A DNA stretch of 43,360 nucleotides from Microcaldota archaeon (GTDB taxonomy: Archaea > Micrarchaeota > Micrarchaeia > Micrarchaeales > CABMGC01): NCBI GenBank assembly GCA_023270055.1, contig JAGDYB010000004.1, positions 1 through 43,360 on the forward strand, given 5' to 3'. The stretch's first letter is position 1. The number at the start of each line of letters is the position of its first letter. This document shows, piece after piece, positions 28,140 through 37,296 of this stretch. The notes below the pieces were generated by a model. That model had not been told where the DNA came from and ran no database searches. It was given only the letters and a program-made list of their open reading frames with translations. A program made the position numbers and the translations under genes.

Positions 28140-29468
28140 ATGTATTCAAAAAACGTTGAAGACGTTTTCAAAAGCAAGAGCATAAAAACCGGCGACATAA
28201 TAAAGGTGAAGGCCGCAGTCGGCAGCTTTGAAGGTATGCTAATGCCGCGCTCCGAGCTTGGAGATGGCGACATAATTGTGCTCAAGCTCGACAATGGCTA
28301 CAACATAGGCATAAGGTTTGGAGAAGGTGCCTCAATCGAAAAGATACGTGATGGTCCAATGCCCGCTGCTGCAAGCATGCCAAGCGGCAGCAGCCATAAT
28401 CCTAATCTACCAAAGGTCGCGCTCATATATACTGGGGGTACCATAGGAAGCAAGATAGACTATGCAACCGGTGGAGTGTACATGCTCACAAAGCCCGAGG
28501 AGCTCATGGCCGAGGTTCCAGAGCTCGCCGGCATAGCAAACATAGAAATAAGGCATTTGATGAGCATGGCAAGCGAGGACATGGGCAGCGCGGAATGGAA
28601 GGCAATAGCGGCAGAGGTTTTCAAGGCGGCAAGCGAAGGCGCAAGGGGCATAGTGGTAACAATAGGTACAGACACGATGCACTACGCTTCTGCAGCTCTC
28701 AGCTTCATGCTCAAGGACCTCCGCATACCGGTGATCCTTACTGGTGCGCAGCGCAGTTCCGACAGGGGTTCAAGCGACGCCTTTACCAACCTCATATGTG
28801 CGGTTCAGCTGGCAGCAAAATCGGAAATAGGCGAAGTGGGCATATGCATGCATGCGAACAGCTCAGACAACTACTGCTCGTTCATAAGGGGGACTAAAGC
28901 AAGGAAGATGCACACCTCAAGCAGGGATGCATTTAGACCGATAAACAGCAAGCCACTTGCGAGAGTTTATCCGGAAGGCAACATCGAATACTACAGCCAG
29001 TACCGGAAAGTGGCAGACATCGGCGACGCAAAACCGATTCTTGGTTTTGAGGACAAGGTGGCTCTGATAAAAACACATCCAAATCTTGATCCTAATGTGC
29101 TCGATTATTATGTAAACGAGGGATACAAGGGTATAATACTTGAAGGCACAGGCCTTGGTCATGTGCCTACGTTCACTTCAGATCCAAAGCGCTCTTGGCT
29201 TGAGCACGTCAAAAACGCAATAAGCAAAGGCGTGGTTGTCGGCATGACCTCCCAATGCATATACGGCAGGGTCAACACGAACGTCTACAGGACGCTGCGG
29301 CTGCTCAGCGCCGCGGGCGTCGTATACTGCGAGGACATGACTCCGGAAACAGCATACGTGAAGCTTGGGTTCCTGCTTGCGAACTATCCAGGCAAGGCGG
29401 GCGAGATGCTAAACAAGAACATGGTCGGTGAAATAAACGAAAAGACTGAAATAGACTGGCTGGTGTGA
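28140..29468 (+). CDS. gatD: Glutamyl-tRNA(Gln) amidotransferase subunit D
   Basis: Asparaginase motifs IYTGGTIGS and VVTIGTDTMHYAS, N-terminal GatD domain, followed by gatE. Confidence 0.96.
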   Translation: MYSKNVEDVFKSKSIKTGDIIKVKAAVGSFEGMLMPRSELGDGDIIVLKLDNGYNIGIRFGEGASIEKIRDGPMPAAASMPSGSSHNPNLPKVALIYTGGTIGSKIDYATGGVYMLTKPEELMAEVPELAGIANIEIRHLMSMASEDMGSAEWKAIAAEVFKAASEGARGIVVTIGTDTMHYASAALSFMLKDLRIPVILTGAQRSSDRGSSDAFTNLICAVQLAAKSEIGEVGICMHANSSDNYCSFIRGTKARKMHTSSRDAFRPINSKPLARVYPEGNIEYYSQYRKVADIGDAKPILGFEDKVALIKTHPNLDPNVLDYYVNEGYKGIILEGTGLGHVPTFTSDPKRSWLEHVKNAISKGVVVGMTSQCIYGRVNTNVYRTLRLLSAAGVVYCEDMTPETAYVKLGFLLANYPGKAGEMLNKNMVGEINEKTEIDWLV

Positions 29469-29472
29469 TGAT

Positions 29473-31326
29473 ATGGTAGCAGGGAAGGAAGGCAGGGAGT
29501 ATTACAGGTCAATCGGATTCAAGTGCGGGTTGGAGATACACCAGCGCCTGCTTACAAAAACGAAGCTCTTCTGCCCGTGCGATGCATCGCTTGATTCGGG
29601 CTGGCCTATCGCGAAAATATACAGAAGGCAAAAGGCAGTGGTTGGCGAGCTTGGCAAAATGGATCTTGCAACGGAATTCGAGAGCAGCAAGCGACGCATG
29701 TTCATCTACAGCGCGTTCAGAAACACCTCCTGCATGGTCGACGTGGACGAGGAGCCGCCTCATGCTGTCAACAGCGAGGCTCTCGAAATAGCATTGCTTA
29801 TTGCATCTGCATTCGATGCGGAGGTGCCTGACGAGATAGAACCTATGAGAAAGGAGGTTGTAGACGGGAGCGATCCGTCCGCATTCCAAAGGACGATGGA
29901 AATAGGCTTCAACGGCCACATAGATGTCGGGGGCAGAAAGATAAGCATACCATTCATATCCCTTGAGGAGGAATCTGCAGGCATACAGGAGTCTACGCAG
30001 GAGTTCGTGGTCTACGATGTCAGCAGGCTTGGCATACCACTCATAGAAATAGACACGCTGCCGGAGATAGAGACTCCGGAGGAGGCGAAGGAGGCTGCAT
30101 ACAGGATAGGCTTGCTTCTGAGGCTTACGGGAAAGGTCCAAAGGGGCATAGGCACCATAAGGCAAGACGTTAACATTTCAATAGCAGGAGGCGCGCGCGT
30201 GGAGCTGAAAGGCTTCCAGGAGCTCGACATAATGGACAAGGTGATAAGGAACGAGATCGAGCGCCAGCTTAAGCTTATAGAAATAAAAAAGCAGCTCGAG
30301 GAGAGGAAGGCAAAAGTGCACGAGCCCGTGGACGTAACTGCGCTATTCAGCTCGACTAGATCAAAGATAATAAGCGAGAATTCGAAGGGCGGAAAGGTGC
30401 TGGGCATAAGGCTCGAGGGATTCAAAGGTCTGATTGGCACCGAAATAAATCCGAACAGGAGGCTGGGCACGGAGATAAGCGAATACGCTAGGCTTGCGGG
30501 CGTGCGCGGCATAATACACAGCGACGAGGATCTTGATTCCTACGGGTTTTCCACGGAGGAAATAGGTGCGCTGAAAAAAACGCTTGCGATCGGAGAGAAA
30601 GACGGATTCATGCTGATAGCAGGCAAGGCCGGAATTGTCGAGGATGCGGCAAGGTTTGCCGAAATCAGGGCGAGGCTTGCGATAAGCGAAGTGCCAAAGG
30701 AAACAAGGGTTGTTGACTCGAAGACGCTAACTACAAGGTTCCTGCGCCCGCTGCCAGGAAAGGAAAGAATGTATCCGGAGACGGACATAAAGCCGATATT
30801 GGTCGACAGGAAGTACTATCTGTCGCTCAAGCACATGGCGCCTGACATAGAAAGGGAAAGAGAGAAGCTAGCGAAGGAAATAGGCAACAAGCAGCTTGCC
30901 GACCAGCTTCTCGGTTCGCAGTCGATGACGCTTTACCGCAAAATATTATCTGAGACAGGCGCCGATCCGGTCACAATCGCATCTTTCATTCTCGAGAAAA
31001 TGAAAGAGCTCAGGAGGGGAGGCATAGATGTGGACCGCCTGAGCGACGAACTGCTCGTGTACATATTCAAGCTTTTCAAGGAGGGAAAGATAACAAGGAA
31101 TGGCATATACGAGATCGCGAAGAGGCTTCCAAAGGACAAGGAATCTGTGGATTCAATAATAGAGTCCGAGAAGCTGCGCAGGCTTAGCGACAGCGAACTG
31201 CTAAGCATAGTCAGGCCGCTCGCCAAGCTTGGCAAGGAAAAGATAATAAGGGAGGTAATGTCAAAATACCGTCTCAATGTAGACGGCGATTCGCTGATTG
31301 CGATTATTGACAAGGTGGTTGGGTGA
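29473..31326 (+). CDS. gatE: Glutamyl-tRNA(Gln) amidotransferase subunit E
   Basis: FKCGLEIHQRLLTKTKLFCPC, GIGTIRQDVNISI, GARVELKGFQ, C-terminal YqeY-like tail. Confidence 0.96.
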   Translation: MVAGKEGREYYRSIGFKCGLEIHQRLLTKTKLFCPCDASLDSGWPIAKIYRRQKAVVGELGKMDLATEFESSKRRMFIYSAFRNTSCMVDVDEEPPHAVNSEALEIALLIASAFDAEVPDEIEPMRKEVVDGSDPSAFQRTMEIGFNGHIDVGGRKISIPFISLEEESAGIQESTQEFVVYDVSRLGIPLIEIDTLPEIETPEEAKEAAYRIGLLLRLTGKVQRGIGTIRQDVNISIAGGARVELKGFQELDIMDKVIRNEIERQLKLIEIKKQLEERKAKVHEPVDVTALFSSTRSKIISENSKGGKVLGIRLEGFKGLIGTEINPNRRLGTEISEYARLAGVRGIIHSDEDLDSYGFSTEEIGALKKTLAIGEKDGFMLIAGKAGIVEDAARFAEIRARLAISEVPKETRVVDSKTLTTRFLRPLPGKERMYPETDIKPILVDRKYYLSLKHMAPDIEREREKLAKEIGNKQLADQLLGSQSMTLYRKILSETGADPVTIASFILEKMKELRRGGIDVDRLSDELLVYIFKLFKEGKITRNGIYEIAKRLPKDKESVDSIIESEKLRRLSDSELLSIVRPLAKLGKEKIIREVMSKYRLNVDGDSLIAIIDKVVG

Positions 31327-32015
31327 AATATGAGATAGTTGGAAATTCAATGCAATCAGTACGCGTCATCATGGACGAAAACGAAAAGATATTCGCCGAT
31401 TCTGGCAAGCTTTTGCACAAGAGCGCGAACGTGGTAATGACTCCAAGGATGGTTGGTGGCATCGTCGGGGCCATAGAGAGGAAGTTCACTGGAGCTACCG
31501 GCCTTCTGACCGAGTTCCAAGCGGAGAAAGGCAGCGGTTCCGTTTCCCTGTCTGGAGTTATGCCTGGAAAAATAGTGACGCTTGAGCTTGGAGAGGGCGA
31601 CGAGTTTGTGGCGGAGCATTTTGCATTTCTCGCCGCGCAGAGCTCGGTGAAATTCACGATGCAAACTGTAGGGCTCGGGCCAGCCTTTTTCGGCGGCGCC
31701 GGACTAGTACTGCAGAAGTTCGTGGGGCCTGGCATACTGTTTCTCCACATAACAGGAGACGTAATAGAATACAACCTTGACGGCACCGAACCCATAGAGG
31801 TAGATCCGGGGCACATCGCAGCATTCTCATCCACGCTGGAGTACAAGATAAGATTTGTTGACAACATAAGAACCGCTATGTTTGGCGGCGTTGGGCTGTT
31901 CCTTGCGACATTCACCGGCAAGGGCAGGCTCATAATGCACACGATATCAAGGTTCAAGCTTTCCTCAGAGATGTACATAGAGGGCTACCAGCAGAATCCG
32001 TCGATGCACAAGTGA
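31323..32015 (+). CDS. AIM24 family protein
   Basis: 230-aa ORF with AIM24/TIGR00266-like GSVSLSGVMPGKIVTLEL, GPGILFLHITGDVIEYNL, VDPGHIAAFSSTLEYKI. Start GTG overlaps the gatE stop. Confidence 0.85.
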   Translation: MKYEIVGNSMQSVRVIMDENEKIFADSGKLLHKSANVVMTPRMVGGIVGAIERKFTGATGLLTEFQAEKGSGSVSLSGVMPGKIVTLELGEGDEFVAEHFAFLAAQSSVKFTMQTVGLGPAFFGGAGLVLQKFVGPGILFLHITGDVIEYNLDGTEPIEVDPGHIAAFSSTLEYKIRFVDNIRTAMFGGVGLFLATFTGKGRLIMHTISRFKLSSEMYIEGYQQNPSMHK

Positions 32016-32083
32016 ACGCTTCAGATGCAGACCGCATATTATCAAATTCAGTAAAAACATCCCTAAGCGGCGCCTGAAAGCAT

Positions 32084-32764
32084 TCAGCCCATCGGGCTAA
32101 TGTCAGGATAACCCCTCACCATTTCTATCCCCATTTTAATATAATAGTCGAAATCCTTATTCTGCACCGATTCAATGAATACCTTCTTCAGCTTGTTCTG
32201 CAGCTCCACAATCTGCGGATAGTTGTGGTTTGTGTAATATTCGGTATTTTGCCAAAATCCTTTCACATCTTCAGTCAATGAAGTTAATGCAAAAGCTGCA
32301 ATTTCTGCCAATGCCCATACCTGCCCATCGGTCAATCTTTCGTTGCTATAGTGCCTTCTGTAAATTTCAAAGTAGTGCGATAAAATAATTTCGTGCGCAG
32401 TTATCCTTCGCATCAGATATGGGTCCTCGTTATAAATCCTTAGTATCCTAGGTCCATGTCCCCAGTTTGATGCACCTCTAATTGCTATGGACAAAACGCA
32501 CTCGTACCGCGGATAGAACCAGCCGTAGCCAGTAATTTTTTCTACGTAATCGGAAAATCTATCGCCTATTTCGTCCCATGACTCCTGGTAATCGTCTTGT
32601 TTCAATTTCATTGCAGCGATTTCCGTTTTATACCTGCTTTCCAGAAAACCGCGCGTCATGTTTTCGTACTGTTTTAAACCTGCTTTCTTGAGGCTAAGTA
32701 TTGTTTGAATGTCATATTCCTTGTCTATAATAAAATAGAGCTTCAAGGAAGCACCATTTGTCAC
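32084..32764 (-). CDS. Uncharacterised protein with a metallopeptidase-like HExxxxH...E motif (GTG start)
   Basis: 226-aa frame VTNGASLKLYFIIDKEYDIQ...MRRITAHEIILSHYFEIYRRHYSNERLTDGQVWALAEIAAF. GTG start overlaps the upstream TGA (GTGA). Confidence 0.65.
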   Translation of the reverse strand: MTNGASLKLYFIIDKEYDIQTILSLKKAGLKQYENMTRGFLESRYKTEIAAMKLKQDDYQESWDEIGDRFSDYVEKITGYGWFYPRYECVLSIAIRGASNWGHGPRILRIYNEDPYLMRRITAHEIILSHYFEIYRRHYSNERLTDGQVWALAEIAAFALTSLTEDVKGFWQNTEYYTNHNYPQIVELQNKLKKVFIESVQNKDFDYYIKMGIEMVRGYPDISPMG

Positions 32765-34404
32765 GGGTTGCCGACAACCGGCGAGTTGTATATGGTCACG
32801 CAGCTCCCGGAACTGCAGGCGCAGCTGACCTTGCTCAACATTATATACATTGGGCATATAATTGGTCTTGGCGGATGCGACCACCAGCTCTCGGCAATAG
32901 GCACATACGCGCTGTTTATGCATATCTCCTGCATCGGCGCACCGTTTCTGCACGGCGTAACATATACCGGAACGCACGAAGCGCTTGTATCGCAGTCAAA
33001 AAAGCTCTGGTTCAACTTTATCACTGGATTATGTCCGTAATAATTTATTATCTGGCTCGGATAAAACACCCGCGTATTGGAGAGCGTCGCATTGTTCGAC
33101 GAGCTCGCATTTATTATTGAGGTGCCGTTTGTGGCAGCGCCAGGGCCTACCGTGCTCATTCCCATCCCGCAGCCGGCAACAACAGTAACACCATAGCTGG
33201 CATTCCTGTCAAGCGTTTCAATTGTTCCATTCCTGCCGACAATTGTGCCATAGAAGCTAAGCACAGCTGTGGCGCCAGGCGAAATGTTGTACCCCATGCT
33301 ATTCATGTCGTTCACCGAAAACGGAGGGCGCAGCTCGCCGCTTCCAGTGACAATGAGAGGTATAAAGCCGGGCACGTTCCGCACAGCGCCGTTCTCAACA
33401 AATTCATTGCCTCTCAAAACTACGCTATATATTCTTATGCTGCTGTTTCCGTTGTTTTTCACGGCGATTTCAAAGCTTGTGTTGTCCCCTGAGGTCGAAA
33501 GTGCGACCGATTTTACCGATATATTTTGGTTTAGCCATCTGATTTTGGCAATCCTGAATGCGGGTGCAGGCAGTAGAGAATGCAGCGGCATCCTTATTAT
33601 TTTCATTCTTTCCGTACTGTTTGGCATGTATATCATTCCGGCTTTGCCAACGACGTTCATAACGATAGCATTTGGCGCGATGCCGCTCATGTTTAGCACT
33701 ACCGGGCTCAAGTCTATTAGTATGCCAGCCGTGTTGTTTACCTTGCTTGGCAGGATATCGAGCGTCAGGCTCTTTATGGGCAAAATCAGGCCGTACGTAT
33801 TTCCGTTTACGGTAATCTTTGCGCTTGATATGTTGAATCTTACTTTAGTAACTGTTGAATTCTGCGGCATCGTAACCTTGCCGATTAGCTGTGACACGTT
33901 CTGCAGCGACATTAGATTTACAGAGCCATTTATGCTTGTGTTTATCCATCCGCTTCTGCCGTTGTGCAACGCGTAAATATCAAGCGACGAATATGACATA
34001 TTCACCGCTGTGGTACCATTTGGCACCATTATGGGGTCTGTCATGCTGATAGGTACTGTTTCATATGCAGCTGCGAAATATTCAAAATAGGCAAACAAGC
34101 CGGCAAGGAATACGGCGATTACAGCAACAGCGGTAAATACGTACTTTCCGTATTCTGCGCGCCTCCTTCTTGCAATATCCATTACCTCCTCAACCTGCAC
34201 ATTTGGTTTGAGCCTGTAGTATTTCCACTTCTTAATATACTCGTTAGGCACTTGCTCTACCGCGCCAGCATCAACAAGTTCCTGTATGTGCTGGCTTACA
34301 GTAGAAGGTGCAAGATTCAGCATCCTGCTTATGTCGCTCATTGTCTTGTTTCCCTTGGAAAGTATTTCAATTATTTTCTTTTTGGTTTCCCATGTGCCGC
34401 TCAT
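32761..34404 (-). CDS. Membrane-anchored winged-HTH (ArsR/MarR-like) protein with large extracytoplasmic Cys-rich domain
   Basis: N-terminal wHTH KKKIIEILSKGNKTMSDISRMLNLAPSTVSQHIQELVDAGAVEQ; single TM YVFTAVAVIAVFLAGLFAYF; about 430-aa exterior rich in NxS/T; 8 Cys near the C-terminus. Confidence 0.82.
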   Translation of the reverse strand: MSGTWETKKKIIEILSKGNKTMSDISRMLNLAPSTVSQHIQELVDAGAVEQVPNEYIKKWKYYRLKPNVQVEEVMDIARRRRAEYGKYVFTAVAVIAVFLAGLFAYFEYFAAAYETVPISMTDPIMVPNGTTAVNMSYSSLDIYALHNGRSGWINTSINGSVNLMSLQNVSQLIGKVTMPQNSTVTKVRFNISSAKITVNGNTYGLILPIKSLTLDILPSKVNNTAGILIDLSPVVLNMSGIAPNAIVMNVVGKAGMIYMPNSTERMKIIRMPLHSLLPAPAFRIAKIRWLNQNISVKSVALSTSGDNTSFEIAVKNNGNSSIRIYSVVLRGNEFVENGAVRNVPGFIPLIVTGSGELRPPFSVNDMNSMGYNISPGATAVLSFYGTIVGRNGTIETLDRNASYGVTVVAGCGMGMSTVGPGAATNGTSIINASSSNNATLSNTRVFYPSQIINYYGHNPVIKLNQSFFDCDTSASCVPVYVTPCRNGAPMQEICINSAYVPIAESWWSHPPRPIICPMYIMLSKVSCACSSGSCVTIYNSPVVGNP

Positions 34405-34564
34405 GCAATCCCATTTAAACTAATTGCCGCGCTTGTGCAGCGTTGCCAGCTGTAACAAAAGCGAATGCACGACAAGCCGCAATATCGCGCATACTCACTA
34501 TACTATTATTATTGCGCTCGTTATTTTAAAGCTTTTTTGTAATTTCGGTTTTTGTTAGGTTTTA

Positions 34565-36319
34565 TTATATTTTCTTGGCTTTTTCCTTTATCTCAGATAT
34601 TTGGTCAAGAAGGCGTTTTTCATCGTCGTTAAGCAAATAACCGAACTGTTGCCTAAACAACAGCTCATATTCGTCATCCACATACGTGTAAAGAATCTCG
34701 TTCTCCTTTACGCCCCTGCCATAGACGACTTCATCCATTGATATTGCCACGTCCGTATTCTTCATTGCCTCGCCAAGAGATACTCCGTTGTCCTGTATCT
34801 CCTTTATCCTGCCTACCGTTTCGCCATTCTCGTCTATCATGCGGTATCCTGGTTTTATCCTGCCTTCAATTACAGAGACGCCGAATATTGCCGGATGTGA
34901 TACCCTGAAGCATGCGTTTGGTATCACCTTGATTGCACCAGGAAACACGAAGCTTTTCTCTGCATTCTCCTTCTCCCTCTTCTTTTCATCTTCTACCCAT
35001 TTCTTGTATTCCTCTATAAGCCTGTAAATGACGCTTTCGCTTATTACGCTTACACCGCTTACCTGGGCCTCCTCCCTTGCGTCTGCTTCTATGCCTACAT
35101 TGAAAGAAAGTATGACTGCGCTGTATGGATCTATCGCCTTCATTGCCATTGCGTCAAGTACGTCTCGTCTTGTGACATTCCCGAGTCCCTTCTTGCTTAT
35201 GCTCACGTTTTCATTTTTGAGAAGCCTTGATATCGCCTCTAGTCCGCCTATTGTGTCAGCCCTGAGCACTATGCCTTCCTTGGACACGGAAAACACGTCG
35301 CTCATCTCCTTTTCTATTTCCGACTTGTAATTCGGCATTGAGGTTGACATGACAAGTGAGCCCGGCAGCGCTTCGTCAAGATCATTCCCACTTATTTTTA
35401 CCCCTGCGGCAGCACTCACGCTTTCTACGCTGTAGAACCTGCCTGCCGATTCCCTGAGCTCCTGCAGCGCCTTTGGTCTGAACAATGCTTTTATTTTAGC
35501 AGTTTTTACGCCAGTTTCCGTACCAAATGCTATTATATCATTTACCTTGAGCATCCCGTTGTAGAGTATTACATCTATAGTGACGCCTAGCCCCCTTTCC
35601 TCCCTCTTTTCTATTATGCTCCCTATCCCTGGCCCGTTCTCCTCTATGTTAAGTCTTGCCTCGAGGTATTTTTGCGCAAGGCCCGTTATGTAGACAAGAA
35701 GTTCGGCTATGCCCTCGCCTGTCTTTGCGCTTATTGGCATTATCGCTATCTCTTTCTGGAAATTCTTGACCCGGTCAAATCTCTCGCTATTGAATCCAAG
35801 CTCGCTCAATTTGCCTATTAAATCGTATACCCTTGCGTCAAGTTCGTTGACCACGTTTTGCGTTTGCTTCTCCACGGCTTCCAGGAAAGAGCTCGATCCG
35901 GTGCTGCGCCAGCCAGTAATGAGGTCTATCTTGTTCGCCGCCACGATGAACGGGGTTTTGTACTCCCTCAGTATGTCAATAGCCTCGTACGTCTGTGGTT
36001 CAAAGCTTTTTGACACATCTACAACAAGCACGGCAAGATCCGCGACGCTTCCACCTCTTCTCCTAAGGTTCGTAAAAGCCTCGTGGCCCGGTGTGTCTAT
36101 GAAGAGGAGCCCAGGTATAACCAAATTGGTGTTGAACCGTTCAAGCAGCTTGCCTCCCATCGCTTTGACAATACCTATAGGCACTTCGCTTGCCCCTATA
36201 TGCTGCGTTATGCCTCCGGCTTCCTTTGCTGCTACCGATGTATTCCTTATCTTATCGAGCAGCGTTGTTTTGCCGTGGTCTACATGACCCATCACACATA
36301 TTATCGGTTGGCGTATCAT
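34565..36319 (-). CDS. infB: Translation initiation factor aIF5B/IF-2
   Basis: MGHVDHGKTTLLDKIR, DTPGHEAFTNLRRRGG, NKIDLI; start set at Met 36319, 27 nt below TATATAAATA. Confidence 0.96.
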   Translation of the reverse strand: MIRQPIICVMGHVDHGKTTLLDKIRNTSVAAKEAGGITQHIGASEVPIGIVKAMGGKLLERFNTNLVIPGLLFIDTPGHEAFTNLRRRGGSVADLAVLVVDVSKSFEPQTYEAIDILREYKTPFIVAANKIDLITGWRSTGSSSFLEAVEKQTQNVVNELDARVYDLIGKLSELGFNSERFDRVKNFQKEIAIMPISAKTGEGIAELLVYITGLAQKYLEARLNIEENGPGIGSIIEKREERGLGVTIDVILYNGMLKVNDIIAFGTETGVKTAKIKALFRPKALQELRESAGRFYSVESVSAAAGVKISGNDLDEALPGSLVMSTSMPNYKSEIEKEMSDVFSVSKEGIVLRADTIGGLEAISRLLKNENVSISKKGLGNVTRRDVLDAMAMKAIDPYSAVILSFNVGIEADAREEAQVSGVSVISESVIYRLIEEYKKWVEDEKKREKENAEKSFVFPGAIKVIPNACFRVSHPAIFGVSVIEGRIKPGYRMIDENGETVGRIKEIQDNGVSLGEAMKNTDVAISMDEVVYGRGVKENEILYTYVDDEYELLFRQQFGYLLNDDEKRLLDQISEIKEKAKKI

Positions 36320-36396
36320 GGCAAGCACTAAAATCAGTAATATATAAATAGGTATATGAAAATAAATTTATAAAAACTGATTGTTGGTTGATAAGC

Positions 36397-36939
36397 ATGT
36401 CCAAAGAGCTAGTTTTTGCAAAACCGGACGCGATAGAGCGCAAGCTTGTGGGAAAGATACTTTCCAGGTTTGAGGAGCAGGGTTTCAACATAGTCAAGGC
36501 GAGAAAGGGCAGGATTTCAAAGGAGCTTGCCCAGCTGTTGTATCCTGATTCGGAAGCGCAGCTTAAGGGCATGGGCGAAAAGACGCTGGCATCAATGTCC
36601 GCGAGAGGCGAGATGGAAAAGGTGAAGGAAATTTTCAACACCACTGAGCCGATTGAAATAGGCAAGAAGCTCAACGAATGGAACAGAATATACGCAACGT
36701 CGGCTGATGTTATTGCGTTCATATTCGAAAAAGAGGGCAACGCCCCAAAGATGGCAAGGGAGCTGATAGGCAAGACTGATCCTTCAATGGCCGCAAAAGG
36801 AACAATAAGGGGCGACTATGGCAACGATTCAATATACCAGGGGAACATAGAAAAGAGGAGCTGCAGAAATTTGGTCCACGCATCAGACGAGGACCGCGCC
36901 GAAGTGGAAGTCGGATATTTCGAGAAGTATTTCTTCTGA
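36397..36939 (+). CDS. ndk: Nucleoside diphosphate kinase
   Basis: MSKELVFAKPDAIERKLVGKIL, GTIRGDYG, NLVHASD; start at Met 36397, about 27 nt below a TATA-like element. Confidence 0.92.
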   Translation: MSKELVFAKPDAIERKLVGKILSRFEEQGFNIVKARKGRISKELAQLLYPDSEAQLKGMGEKTLASMSARGEMEKVKEIFNTTEPIEIGKKLNEWNRIYATSADVIAFIFEKEGNAPKMARELIGKTDPSMAAKGTIRGDYGNDSIYQGNIEKRSCRNLVHASDEDRAEVEVGYFEKYFF

Positions 36940-36940
36940 A

Positions 36941-37249
36941 TTACGAGCCGCCCTGCATGTTAAGCTTTGCCTCCTGGCTTATCATGTCTGGGCTCCACAT
37001 TGGATCCCATACTAGATTTATCTTTATCTGACCAACGCCTTCAATCTTCTCAAGCCGAAGCTGCACATCAGCAAGTATTATGCTTGTTACCGGGCACATC
37101 GGGCTTGTCATGGTCATCGTCACGGTGACATTGTTCTTGTCGTCAATCTCTATGTTGTAAATTAGTCCAAGATCAACAAGGTTTATGCCTATCTCAGGAT
37201 CGGTGCACTTCTTAAGCTCCCTTACCACATCCTCTTTTTTGATCTGCAT
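36941..37249 (-). CDS. DUF59/MIP18-family metal-sulfur cluster assembly protein (SufT-like)
   Basis: DPEIGINLVDLGLIYNIEID...VTMTMTSPMCPVTSIILADVQ. Confidence 0.9.
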   Translation of the reverse strand: MQIKKEDVVRELKKCTDPEIGINLVDLGLIYNIEIDDKNNVTVTMTMTSPMCPVTSIILADVQLRLEKIEGVGQIKINLVWDPMWSPDMISQEAKLNMQGGS

Positions 37250-37296
37250 ATTAATATTACAACTGATAAGGATAAAAATATATCACGCTGTGCACG

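Noticed and set aside
29509-30165. Minus ORF 29509..30165 (218 aa) and others opposite gatE
   Set aside because: Shadow frames with biased Arg/Tyr/Leu composition.
33269-33976. Plus ORF 33269..33976 (235 aa) opposite the HTH membrane protein
   Set aside because: Hydrophobic look comes from antisense of Asn/Ser/Val-rich coding; no promoter or start support.
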